Assembly (NCBI GenBank): GCA_903934275.1 | Contig: CAIZNF010000650.1 | Location: forward strand, 1-5,840 | DNA length: 5,840 nucleotides | Reading direction: 5' to 3' | From: an uncultured Nitrosomonadales bacterium | GTDB lineage: Bacteria; Pseudomonadota; Gammaproteobacteria; Burkholderiales; Gallionellaceae | Shown here: piece after piece, positions 1-5,840 of the stretch | Layout: the number at the start of each line of letters is the position of its first letter | Position numbering within the stretch: the stretch's first letter is position 1 | Translations under genes and position numbers: made by a program | Notes under the pieces: model-generated | The model's database searches: none | What the model saw: the letters and a program-made list of their open reading frames with translations, nothing else | What the model was told of the DNA's origin: nothing

Positions 1-56
1 AATCCGATTTTGATAAAGCCACGAAAGCAATAGCGAATAAAGGCGGCAAGGCATGA
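1..56 (+). CDS. hsdM: HsdM C-terminal end (partial; type I R-M methyltransferase subunit)
   Basis: The open frame enters from the left edge and reads SDFDKATKAIANKGGKA, ending at TGA 54-56. Only 17 residues are visible, too few to identify by sequence alone. The call rests on position: the stop overlaps the ATG of a complete hsdS in the ATGA arrangement typical of hsdM-hsdS pairs. In this family HsdM is the N6-adenine methyltransferase subunit (two copies per HsdS) that binds S-adenosylmethionine. The lysine- and alanine-rich tail is unremarkable. The catalytic motifs (the NPPF type) would lie upstream, outside the window. Confidence 0.75.
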   Translation, partial: SDFDKATKAIANKGGKA

Positions 57-1207
57 GCAGCATGAATTTTTTGGAAAAGCTGCTTGATGGGGTTGAGGTT
101 GAGTGGCAACCCTTGGAGCAAACCGCAAAAATAAAACATGGAAAAGACTGGAAAGGCTTAGATGTAGGCGATGTTCCAGTTTATGGTTCTGGCGGCATCA
201 TGGGACATGTTGATACCTATTCATATAACAAGCCAACAGTTCTGATACCTCGAAAAGGCTCGATTACAAATATTTTCTATATCGAAACACCCTTTTGGAA
301 TGTAGACACGATTTTCTATACAGAAATTGATGAATCAAAAATTATTCCGAAATTTCTTTATTATTTTATTAAAACAATTGACCTAATGGCTCTGGATACT
401 GGTTCGGGAAGGCCGAGCCTGACTCAGGCCATATTAAACAAAATCTCAATCCCCATTCCTCCCCTCAATATCCAAGCCGAAATCGTCCGCATCTTGGACA
501 CCTTCACCGAGCTGACCGCCGAGCTGACCGCCGAGCTGACCGCCCGCAAAAAACAATACAACTACTATCGCGACCAGTTGTTGAGTTTTGAAGAAGGGGC
601 AGTGGAGTGGAAGACGTTGGGGGAGGTAGCTCTTGAATTTGGCCGAGGAAAATCAAAGCACCGCCCAAGAAACGATCCGAAGTTATATGGTGGAAATACT
701 CCATTCATTCAAACAGGCGATATTAGAAACGCTTCGCATATCATTGCAGGGCACACACAAACTTATAGTGATTTTGGATTGAAGCAAAGTAAGCTGTGGC
801 CAAAAGGAACGCTTTGCATAACGATAGCAGCAAATATTGCAGAAACTACCATTCTTGGTTTTGATTCATGCTTCCCGGACAGCGTTATAGGTTTTGTTGC
901 CAATCCAGAGAAAACGAATTCGAGCTATGTTGAATATCTTTTGTCTTCATATAAAACGAAACTGCAATCGCAAAGCACTGGTAGCGCTCAAGATAATATC
1001 AATATGGGAACATTTGAAAATATGCGTTTTCCATTTCCTCCCCTCCCAGAACAAGAACGTATCGTCGCCATCTTGGATAAATTCGACGCCCTAACCAACT
1101 CCATCAGCGAAGGTTTGCCCCGCGAGATTGAATTGCGCCAGAAGCAATACGAGTATTACCGCGATTTGCTGTTGAGTTTCCCCAAGCCGGAAGAGGTGGC
1201 GGCCTGA
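53..1207 (+). CDS. hsdS: HsdS, type I restriction-modification specificity subunit (EcoR124I-like)
   Basis: A 384-residue protein that recognises the two-part DNA target for the HsdM/HsdR complex. It has two copies of a TRD-plus-helix unit. TRD1 is about residues 14-138, ending ISIPIPP. The central conserved helix is residues 141-179 (QAEIVRILDTFTELTAEL..., RKKQYNYYRDQLLSF). TRD2 is about 184-330, ending FPFPP. The C-terminal conserved helix is 334-376 (QERIVAILDKFDALTNS..., RQKQYEYYRDLLLSF). The two helices are similar, as expected for the paired coiled coil that spaces the TRDs. The N-terminus (MSSMNFLEKLLDGVEVEW) and C-terminus match my memory of EcoR124I HsdS, which supports the ATG at 53 over the ATG at 62. 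An AAAGG lies 9 bases upstream and the start overlaps the hsdM stop, so translation is probably coupled. The length is normal and the frame intact. Both TRDs differ from those of EcoR124I, so the target is unknown. Confidence 0.96.
   Translation: MSSMNFLEKLLDGVEVEWQPLEQTAKIKHGKDWKGLDVGDVPVYGSGGIMGHVDTYSYNKPTVLIPRKGSITNIFYIETPFWNVDTIFYTEIDESKIIPKFLYYFIKTIDLMALDTGSGRPSLTQAILNKISIPIPPLNIQAEIVRILDTFTELTAELTAELTARKKQYNYYRDQLLSFEEGAVEWKTLGEVALEFGRGKSKHRPRNDPKLYGGNTPFIQTGDIRNASHIIAGHTQTYSDFGLKQSKLWPKGTLCITIAANIAETTILGFDSCFPDSVIGFVANPEKTNSSYVEYLLSSYKTKLQSQSTGSAQDNINMGTFENMRFPFPPLPEQERIVAILDKFDALTNSISEGLPREIELRQKQYEYYRDLLLSFPKPEEVAA
509..544 (+). repeat. Three perfect 12-bp tandem units (ELTA/TAEL) in the hsdS spacer
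   Basis: GAGCTGACCGCC occurs three times head to tail (509-520, 521-532, 533-544), in frame, coding for ELTA x3 (residues 153-164) at the start of the central helix. In EcoR124-type HsdS, gain or loss of one TAEL unit changes the gap between half-sites (EcoR124I two units, N6; EcoR124II three units, N7). Aligned from the following RKKQ, this protein has the same length as the two-unit form as I remember it (FTALTAELTAELNMRKKQ against FTELTAELTAELTARKKQ). The third DNA unit exists because the flanking residues also fit the repeat. As 12 is a multiple of 3, slippage would keep the frame. Confidence 0.93.
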
Positions 1208-1230
1208 TATGAGCAAGACGCTATGAGCCT

Positions 1231-1319
1231 CGTCATTCCGGGCTTGACCCGGAATCCAGCAAAACCAAATACTGGCGCGCTTGGCGCGCCACTGGATACC
1301 CGCCTTCGCGGGTATGACG
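1231..1319. repeat. 89-bp dispersed-type palindromic element with three hairpins (REP/MITE-like)
   Basis: The ends are imperfect inverted repeats. The left end (1231-1259) starts CGTCATTCCGGG and ends CCGGAATCCAG; the right end (1292-1319) starts CTGGATACCCGC and ends GCGGGTATGACG. Each end is itself a hairpin: ATTCCGGG/CCCGGAAT (1235-1242, 1248-1255, 5-base loop) and ATACCCGC/GCGGGTAT (1296-1303, 1308-1315, 4-base loop). A third hairpin sits between them: TGGCGCGC/GCGCGCCA (1273-1280, 1284-1291, 3-base loop). Elements with this 'CGTCATTCC...GGAATCCAG' signature are, to my knowledge, spread in many copies through several proteobacterial genomes and resemble the Neisseria dRS3 type. It carries no transposase. 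In the transcript it could pause RNA polymerase or protect RNA ends; there is no U-run to make it an ordinary terminator. Confidence 0.8.
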
Positions 1320-1375
1320 CAGTAGCTTTTTCATTCACCCACTCGTGGGGAGCGCCTATTTTTGCTGTTGTGCGT

Positions 1376-1383
1376 TAAGGAGG
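1376..1383 (+). promoter_or_regulatory. Consensus ribosome binding site for the BRO-N/DinD-like gene
   Basis: TAAGGAGG is a full-strength Shine-Dalgarno, 6 bases before the ATG at 1390. It decides the start of this gene: the longer frame from GTG 1345 would place this site inside the coding sequence and has no ribosome site of its own. It is much stronger than the sites before hsdS or hsdR, suggesting that this accessory protein is translated well and independently of hsdS. Confidence 0.85.
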
Positions 1384-1389
1384 CAGGCT

Positions 1390-2232
1390 ATGAGTCAGGC
1401 ACAAAACACTATCAAGCTCTTTGAATCGCAGCAAATCCGAGCTGAGTGGGATGCAGATGCGGAAAAGTGGTGGTTCTCTATTGTGGATGTGGTGGCAACG
1501 CTCACCGAAAGTGTGGATGCCACGGCCTACTGGCGCAAACTCAAACAGCGCCTGAAATCTGAAGGCAATGAAACCGTGACAAATTGTCACGGGTTGAAAA
1601 TGCGTGCGGCAGACGGCAAATTACGCATGACTGATGTCGCTGATACACAGCAACTTCTGCGAATTATCCAATCCATCCCTTCCAGGAAAGCCGAACCCTT
1701 CAAGCTGTGGCTGGCCGAGGTTGCCAGCCAGCGTTTAGATCAATTGCAAGACCCAGAATTGTCCATTGAGCAGGCCATGCTGGACTACAAGCGCTTGGGT
1801 TATTCGGATAGCTGGATCAACCAACGATTAAAAAGTATAGAAATCCGCAAGGAATTAACTGACGAGTGGAAGAAACACGGCTTGCAGGAGGGCGGTGAAT
1901 TTGCTTTTTTGACCGATGTGATTTACAAAACTTGGGCAGGAAAAACCGCAAAAGAATACAAGCAGCACAAAGGACTTAAAAAGGAAAACTTGCGCGACAA
2001 CATGAGCAATAAAGAATTGGTGATGAATATGCTGGCAGAGTTATCCACCAAAGAAATTTCAGAAGTCATCAACCCAGAGTCGTTTGCGGAACACGAGGAT
2101 GTCGCTAAGCGTGGCGGCGGTGTGGCGAAAGAAGCCAGGCTGAAATTGGAAGCAGAAACAGGGAGGAAGGTTGTTACCTCGCAAAATGCCAGGCAATTGC
2201 AACTTGCAAACAAAGTGCAAAAGAAAAAGTGA
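1390..2232 (+). CDS. BRO-N / DinD-like 'prophage antirepressor' protein within the R-M operon
   Basis: A 280-residue soluble protein with no signal peptide or membrane segment. Residues about 7-116 look like a BRO-N domain: a [13 protein letters not shown] core near 26-38, then [20 protein letters not shown] at 91-110, the usual domain ending. Residues 62-82 ([21 protein letters not shown]) are strongly conserved in this family as I know it. The C-terminal part (about 168-265) resembles E. coli Din[28 protein letters not shown] (194-213), then [22 protein letters not shown] (241-262). E. coli DinD is SOS-induced and is reported to counter RecA filaments; BRO-N proteins of phages are antirepressors or DNA binders. 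The gene lies 182 bases after hsdS, behind a palindromic repeat, and 8 bases before the preferred hsdR start. A role in controlling restriction is inference. The start is set by the strong ribosome site at 1376-1383. Confidence 0.88.
   Translation: MSQAQNTIKLFESQQIRAEWDADAEKWWFSIVDVVATLTESVDATAYWRKLKQRLKSEGNETVTNCHGLKMRAADGKLRMTDVADTQQLLRIIQSIPSRKAEPFKLWLAEVASQRLDQLQDPELSIEQAMLDYKRLGYSDSWINQRLKSIEIRKELTDEWKKHGLQEGGEFAFLTDVIYKTWAGKTAKEYKQHKGLKKENLRDNMSNKELVMNMLAELSTKEISEVINPESFAEHEDVAKRGGGVAKEARLKLEAETGRKVVTSQNARQLQLANKVQKKK
1574..1592. repeat. Perfect 19-bp palindrome inside the BRO-N/DinD-like gene
   Basis: CCGTGACAAATTGTCACGG has two perfect 9-bp arms around a single central A. This is the form of an operator for a dimeric DNA-binding protein rather than of an RNA hairpin. 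It lies about 185 bases into the gene over the codons for the conserved TVTNCHG stretch, so protein conservation may explain part of it. No binding protein can be named. Confidence 0.4.
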
Positions 2233-2240
2233 GAATGCCC

Positions 2241-5200
2241 ATGACCGACTACAAAACCATCGCCGAATCGAATAATTTCATCGTCCTTGATAAATACATC
2301 AAGGAATGGCAGGTTTCTGAAAGCTACCAAAGCGAATACGATTTGGAGCGGGAATTTATTCAGGATTTGCAGAATCAGGGCTATGAATATTGCCCCGATT
2401 TAAACACGCCCGAGAGGCTTCTGGCCAACGTGCGCGTAGCTTTGCAAGCCCTGAATAACATGCAGTTTGCTGACGGCGAGTGGCTGCGTTTTGTTGAAAC
2501 TTTTTTGGATAAACCCAGCGATAGCATCGTCGATAAAACCCGCAAAATTCATGATGACTATATTCATGATTTTGTGTTTGACGATGGCCGCATTCAGAAC
2601 ATCTACCTGTTAGACAAAAAGAACATTGCACGCAATAAAGTTCAAGTCATCAAGCAGTTTGAGCAAACGTGTATGCACGCCAATCGTTACGATGTGACGA
2701 TTTTGGTGAATGGCTTGCCGCTGGTGCAGGTGGAGCTGAAGAAACGCGGCGTGGCGATTCGTGAAGCCTTTAATCAGGTACATCGTTACAGCAAAGAGAG
2801 CTTTAATGGCGAGCATTCGCTGTACAAGTATTTGCAGATGTTTGTGATTACCAACGGCACGGATAGCCGCTACTTTGCCAACACCACCCAGCGCAACAAA
2901 AACAGTTTTGATTTCACCATGAACTGGGCAAAGGCAGATAACGGCCTGATTAAAGACTTAAAGGACTTTACCGCTACTTTCTTCCAGAAAAACACCTTGC
3001 TCAATGTGCTGCTGCATTATTCGGTGTTTGATGTGAGTGATACCTTGCTGGTGATGCGCCCCTACCAGATTGCCGCTACCGAGCGCATTCTGTGGAAAAT
3101 TATCAGCGCCTATCAAGCCAAAAACTGGAGCCATACGGAAAGTGGCGGTTTCATCTGGCACACCACCGGTTCGGGCAAGACGCTGACCAGCTTTAAAGTA
3201 GCGCGTTTGGCGACTGAGCTGGATTTTATCGGCAAGGTGTTTTTTGTGGTGGATCGTAAAGATCTGGATTTCCAGACCATGAAGGAGTATCAGCGCTTTT
3301 CGCCGGACAGTGTGAATGGCTCGGACAGCACCGCTGGGCTTAAGCGCAATCTGGATAAGGACGACAACAAAATCATTGTCACCACCATCCAGAAGCTCAA
3401 CAACCTGATGAAAAACGAAGGTGACTTAGCCGTTTACAACCAGCAAGTGGTGTTTATTTTTGATGAATGCCACCGCAGCCAGTTTGGCGAAGCACAGAAA
3501 AACCTGAAGAAGAAATTTAAAAAGTTTTATCAGTTTGGCTTTACCGGTACACCGATCTTCCCGCAAAACGCCCTCGGCGCAGAGACCACTGCCAGCGTGT
3601 TTGGCCGTGAGTTGCATTCTTATGTGATCACCGATGCTATCCGTGATGAAAAGGTATTGAAGTTCAAGGTGGATTACAACGATGTGCGCCCTCAGTTCAA
3701 AGCGATTGAGAGCGAGCTGGACGAGAGAAAACTCAGCGCCACAGAGAACAAGCAAGCCTTATTGCACCCTGACCGTATTCGGGAGATTTCGCAGTACATC
3801 TTGAATAACTTCCGGCAAAAAACCCATCGCCTGCAAGCCGCTTCCAAAGGCTTTAATGCCATGTTTGCCGTGAGCAGTGTGGATGCCGCCAAGCTGTATT
3901 ACGAGTCTTTGAAAAAATTACAAGAAGGTAGCGATAAGCCGCTGAAAGTGGCGACCATCTTCTCCTTTGCGGCCAATGAAGAACAAGATGCTGTGGGCGA
4001 TATTCTGGATGAAAGCTTTGATGTTTCCGCGATGAATAGCAGCGCCAAAGAGTTTTTAAGCGCGGCCATCGCTGACTATAACGCGCTGTTTAAAACCAGT
4101 TTCAGCGTGGATAGCAATGGCTTTCAAAACTATTACCGCGATTTGGCAAAGCAAGTTAAGACTAAGGAAATCGACTTGTTGATTGTGGTGGGCATGTTTC
4201 TGACCGGCTTTGATGCACCGACATTGAACACCTTGTTTGTCGATAAAAACTTGCGTTACCACGGTTTGATGCAAGCCTATTCGCGCACTAACCGCATTTA
4301 TGACGCTACCAAAACCTTTGGCAATATCGTTACCTTCCGCAATTTAGAGCAAGCCACGATCGATGCCATTACCCTGTTTGGTGATACAAACACCAAAAAC
4401 GTGGTGCTGGAAAAAAGCTACAAGGAATACATGGAAGGCTTTACCGATTTGATTACAGGTGAGGCGCGGCGTGGCTTTGTGGAAGTTGTGAAGGAGTTGG
4501 AGCAGCGCTTTCCTGATCCCTCTGCCATTGAAAAAGAGTCCGACAAAAAGGCCTTCGCGAAATTATTTGGCGAATATTTGCGCGTTGAGAATGTGCTGCA
4601 AAACTACGATGAATTCGCCAGCCTGAAGGCCTTGCAAAGCGTTGATATGAGCGACCCGCAGGCGGTTGAGGCATTTAAGGCCAAGCATTATTTAAACGAT
4701 GCTGACTTGGCAACGCTGCGAGGAATCAAGATGCCTGCCGAACGGAAAATTCAGGACTACCGTTCAACCTACAACGATGTTCGCGATTGGCTGCGTCGGG
4801 AAAAATCTTCCGCTGAAAAAGAAAAATCCACCATCGACTGGGATGACGTGGTCTTTGAGGTCGATCTGCTTAAGTCACAAGAGATCAACCTGGACTATAT
4901 TCTGGAACTAATTTTTGAAAACAATAAAAATTTTAAAGATAAAGCGACACTGATTGAAGATGTACGCCGCGTGATTCGTGCCAGCTTGGGTAATCGCGCC
5001 AAAGAGAGCTTGCTGGTTGATTTTATCAATCAAACCGACTTAGATCAGATGGGCGATAAGGCCAGTGTTATCGACGCCTTCTTCACCTTTGCACAAGCGG
5101 AACAACAGCGTGAGGCGCAAGAACTAATTAGTAGCGAGAGCTTGAATGCAGAGGCGGCCAGGCGCTATATCACCAACTCGCTAAAGCGGGAATTTGCCAG

Positions 5201-5339
5201 TGACAATGGCACTGAGCTCAATGCCATTCTGCCCAAGATGAGCCCGCTTAATCCGCAATATCTGACAAAAAAGCAAAGCGTGTTCCAGAAAATTGCGATG
5301 TTTGTTGAGAAGTTTAAAGGCGTGGGTGGGCAGGTTTGA
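2241..5339 (+). CDS. hsdR: HsdR, type I restriction endonuclease and translocase subunit (EcoR124I-like)
   Basis: A 1032-residue motor and nuclease subunit that joins HsdM/HsdS, pulls DNA in with ATP and cuts far from the target. Numbered from ATG 2241, the nuclease residues are D151, E165 and K167 ([10 protein letters not shown]...[10 protein letters not shown]), followed by QVHRY at 179-183 and K220. The helicase motifs are Walker A GSGKT 310-314, Ia VDRKDL 337-342, II DECH 408-411, III FTGTP 434-438, IV near 536-550, [14 protein letters not shown] 651-663 and [10 protein letters not shown] 678-685. A helical C-terminal domain ends FKGVGG. D151, E165, K167, K220 and K313 fall on the EcoR124I numbering I remember, which favours 2241 over GTG 2229 or ATG 2235. 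The ribosome site is weak (GTGAG), and GTG 2229 overlaps the upstream stop, so translation is probably coupled. Every key motif is intact, so the subunit should be active. Confidence 0.97.
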   Translation: MTDYKTIAESNNFIVLDKYIKEWQVSESYQSEYDLEREFIQDLQNQGYEYCPDLNTPERLLANVRVALQALNNMQFADGEWLRFVETFLDKPSDSIVDKTRKIHDDYIHDFVFDDGRIQNIYLLDKKNIARNKVQVIKQFEQTCMHANRYDVTILVNGLPLVQVELKKRGVAIREAFNQVHRYSKESFNGEHSLYKYLQMFVITNGTDSRYFANTTQRNKNSFDFTMNWAKADNGLIKDLKDFTATFFQKNTLLNVLLHYSVFDVSDTLLVMRPYQIAATERILWKIISAYQAKNWSHTESGGFIWHTTGSGKTLTSFKVARLATELDFIGKVFFVVDRKDLDFQTMKEYQRFSPDSVNGSDSTAGLKRNLDKDDNKIIVTTIQKLNNLMKNEGDLAVYNQQVVFIFDECHRSQFGEAQKNLKKKFKKFYQFGFTGTPIFPQNALGAETTASVFGRELHSYVITDAIRDEKVLKFKVDYNDVRPQFKAIESELDERKLSATENKQALLHPDRIREISQYILNNFRQKTHRLQAASKGFNAMFAVSSVDAAKLYYESLKKLQEGSDKPLKVATIFSFAANEEQDAVGDILDESFDVSAMNSSAKEFLSAAIADYNALFKTSFSVDSNGFQNYYRDLAKQVKTKEIDLLIVVGMFLTGFDAPTLNTLFVDKNLRYHGLMQAYSRTNRIYDATKTFGNIVTFRNLEQATIDAITLFGDTNTKNVVLEKSYKEYMEGFTDLITGEARRGFVEVVKELEQRFPDPSAIEKESDKKAFAKLFGEYLRVENVLQNYDEFASLKALQSVDMSDPQAVEAFKAKHYLNDADLATLRGIKMPAERKIQDYRSTYNDVRDWLRREKSSAEKEKSTIDWDDVVFEVDLLKSQEINLDYILELIFENNKNFKDKATLIEDVRRVIRASLGNRAKESLLVDFINQTDLDQMGDKASVIDAFFTFAQAEQQREAQELISSESLNAEAARRYITNSLKREFASDNGTELNAILPKMSPLNPQYLTKKQSVFQKIAMFVEKFKGVGGQV

Positions 5340-5364
5340 TCCAAGTAGCTCAGAGAAAAGCCAT

Positions 5365-5435
5365 GCATAACAAGGCACGGCTGCCGGACATTTTTCCGCT
5401 GCGCTTCTAATTTGCCGCAGAGCGCGGCGTTAAAT
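5365..5435 (+). other. attC-like site (integron cassette recombination site) after hsdR
   Basis: The stretch begins GCATAACAAGGC and ends GGCGTTAAAT, matching the outer boxes of attC sites (RYYYAAC at 5365-5371, with one misfit, and GTTRRRY at 5429-5435). The ends pair TAAC/GTTA. After unpaired three-base spacers there is an imperfect inner stem: GC/GC, then CTGC 5381-5384 with GCAG 5417-5420, an unpaired C at 5385, and GG/CC, leaving a loop of about 27 bases. At 71 bp it is within the usual attC size, and the position 25 bp after a stop codon is typical. No integrase or second site is visible, and several pairs are missing, so it may be decayed or a chance resemblance. Confidence 0.5.
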
Positions 5436-5446
5436 CAGAACCAGTA

Positions 5447-5486
5447 CCAGATTTGTTCGAGCCGCCGAGTTGATCTGGACTCGAAC
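5447..5486. repeat. Interleaved inverted repeats (possible pseudoknot)
   Basis: CCAGAT (5447-5452) is complementary to ATCTGG (5473-5478), and GTTCGAG (5455-5461) to CTCGAAC (5480-5486). The order is A-B-A'-B', so the two stems cross as in an H-type pseudoknot rather than nesting. All 13 pairs are perfect. Chance is possible for arms this short. Confidence 0.4.
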
Positions 5487-5546
5487 TGAGGTCTCCTTAG
5501 CTATGCGTAGCGGACATGGCGGTGCTCGTTGCTGAAGTCTCCTAAG
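5486..5546. repeat. Degenerate 15-bp direct repeat pair
   Basis: CTGAGGTCTCCTTAG (5486-5500) and CTGAAGTCTCCTAAG (5532-5546) differ at two positions and start 46 bases apart. Their ends also pair as an inverted repeat (CCTTAG 5495-5500 with CTAAGG 5542-5547). The function is unknown. Confidence 0.4.
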
Positions 5547-5629
5547 GCCGAGAAGCCGACCATCCCTTGTATCGGCCTATCCGACACCCCATTCAACTGG
5601 TAGCCGGCACACTCGCCGACTAAGAACGC

Positions 5630-5840
5630 CTATTGCACGATACCGAGCTTTCTTGACCACCAGGGTGTGATTGCGGGCAGCAAGGTCAAAGTCCAGATGA
5701 CCACCCAGGCCGTCAGCGGCATGAGCAGGGTCAGTTCCGGAAACTGGGCGACGGTGATGACAGCCAGCACGACGGGTATCACGCCGGTCTCCCGCACGAT
5801 GCTCAAGAAGAGCTTGTCTTTCATGTTGAGATCGGTTGGC
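5630..5840 (-). CDS. C-terminal part of a membrane protein, probably a cation:proton antiporter (partial)
   Basis: On the minus strand an open frame comes in from the right edge and ends at TAG (5632-5630). About 69 residues are visible: PTDLN, then MKDKLFLSIVRETGVIPVVL and two hydrophobic segments (about residues 14-28 and 33-53 counted from that Met), ending ITPWWSRKLGIVQ. The KLFLSIVRETGVIP stretch and the closing hydrophobic helix followed by PWWSRKLG resemble the last membrane helices of NhaP/CPA1-type Na+/H+ antiporters as I know them. The Met at 5824 has no ribosome site and the frame is open upstream of it, so the true start is probably outside the window. The gene converges with hsdR and is probably not part of the R-M system. 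The alternative is a small two-helix membrane protein of unknown role. Confidence 0.5.
   Translation of the reverse strand, partial: PTDLNMKDKLFLSIVRETGVIPVVLAVITVAQFPELTLLMPLTAWVVIWTLTLLPAITPWWSRKLGIVQ

Larger units (their letters stand above)
5436..5629. other. Intergenic stretch with short repeats, no convincing gene
   Basis: No frame here has the length or the start signals of a gene; the best is a 10-codon frame at 5503-5535. The structure consists of interleaved inverted repeats (5447-5486), two degenerate 15-bp copies (5486-5500 and 5532-5546), a short hairpin GCTA/TAGC (5500-5503 and 5508-5511) and AGGCCGA/TCGGCCT (5545-5551 and 5572-5578, 20-base loop). The flanking genes converge on this stretch, so terminators are expected, but no stem followed by a T-run is visible on either strand. 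Confidence 0.5.

Noticed and set aside
504..704. Minus-strand frame with RSAR repeats
   Set aside because: It is the complement of the 12-bp tandem units within hsdS, not a separate gene.
1156..1338. Minus-strand 60-codon frame across the repeat element
   Set aside because: Its protein (YPRRRVSSG..., FRVKPGMT) is simply the translation of the palindromic repeat, a well-known source of false proteins, and it overlaps the end of hsdS.
1223..1378. Plus-strand 51-codon frame starting MSLVIPGLTRNPAK
   Set aside because: It runs through the same repeat element, lacks a ribosome site, and reads as repeat-derived low-complexity peptide.
1345..1389. Longer GTG start for the DinD-like gene
   Set aside because: It would add MGSAYFCCCALRRQA, has no ribosome site, and would place the perfect TAAGGAGG site inside the coding sequence; the family starts near the ATG at 1390.
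2229..2240. GTG 2229 or ATG 2235 as hsdR start
   Set aside because: Numbering from ATG 2241 puts the nuclease and Walker residues at the EcoR124I positions I remember (D151, E165, K167, K313). The earlier starts remain possible because GTG 2229 overlaps the upstream stop.
5398..5429. GC-rich hairpin (CGCTGCGC with GCGCGGCG, one G-T pair) as a terminator of hsdR
   Set aside because: No T-run follows on the plus strand, the loop is large, and the same bases fit an attC-like fold.
5455..5486. tRNA T-arm-like motifs (GTTCGAG on plus, its complement at 5480-5486)
   Set aside because: The five-base T stem does not pair around either copy, and no acceptor or anticodon arm is present.
5503..5535. 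Ten-codon frame MRSGHGGARC
   Set aside because: Very short, with no ribosome site and no sign of selection.

Overview
The window carries most of a type I restriction-modification (R-M) operon of the EcoR124I (type IC) kind, all on the plus strand. In order it holds the last codons of hsdM, a complete hsdS, a gene for a BRO-N/DinD-like 'prophage antirepressor' protein, and a complete hsdR. After hsdR comes about 290 bases without a convincing gene. The window ends in the C-terminal part of a membrane protein on the minus strand, probably a cation:proton antiporter. The HsdR and HsdS constant regions closely resemble the EcoR124I proteins as I remember them. The base composition is balanced, and a dispersed 'CGTCATTCC...ccggaatccag' repeat is present. 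Together these suggest a gamma- or betaproteobacterium; I cannot name the genus.

Layout. Positions 1-56 are the hsdM tail, whose stop overlaps the hsdS start (ATGA). hsdS (53-1207) has two AT-rich target-recognition domains set in more GC-rich constant regions. Its central spacer holds three perfect 12-bp units coding for the ELTA/TAEL repeat that sets the gap between half-sites in EcoR124-type enzymes. Positions 1208-1389 hold an 89-bp element with inverted ends and three hairpins (1231-1319), then a perfect Shine-Dalgarno for the next gene. The BRO-N/DinD-like gene (1390-2232) runs into hsdR (2241-5339, possible GTG start at 2229), so these two are probably translated together.

How they work together. 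HsdM and HsdS form the sequence-specific methyltransferase, and HsdR adds the nuclease and the ATP-driven translocase. The DinD-like protein is not an R-M subunit. Its place between hsdS and hsdR suggests a role in control of restriction or a link to DNA damage, but that is inference.

Beyond hsdR, positions 5365-5435 look like an integron attC site: TAAC/GTTA ends, an imperfect stem with an extrahelical base, and a position 25 bp after the stop. Next comes an interleaved pair of inverted repeats (5447-5486) that could form a pseudoknot, and a degenerate 15-bp direct repeat. The convergent antiporter-like gene may mark the edge of the R-M island. The most noteworthy points are the repeat-tunable spacer in HsdS, the DinD-like gene inside the operon, and the attC-like site at its end.
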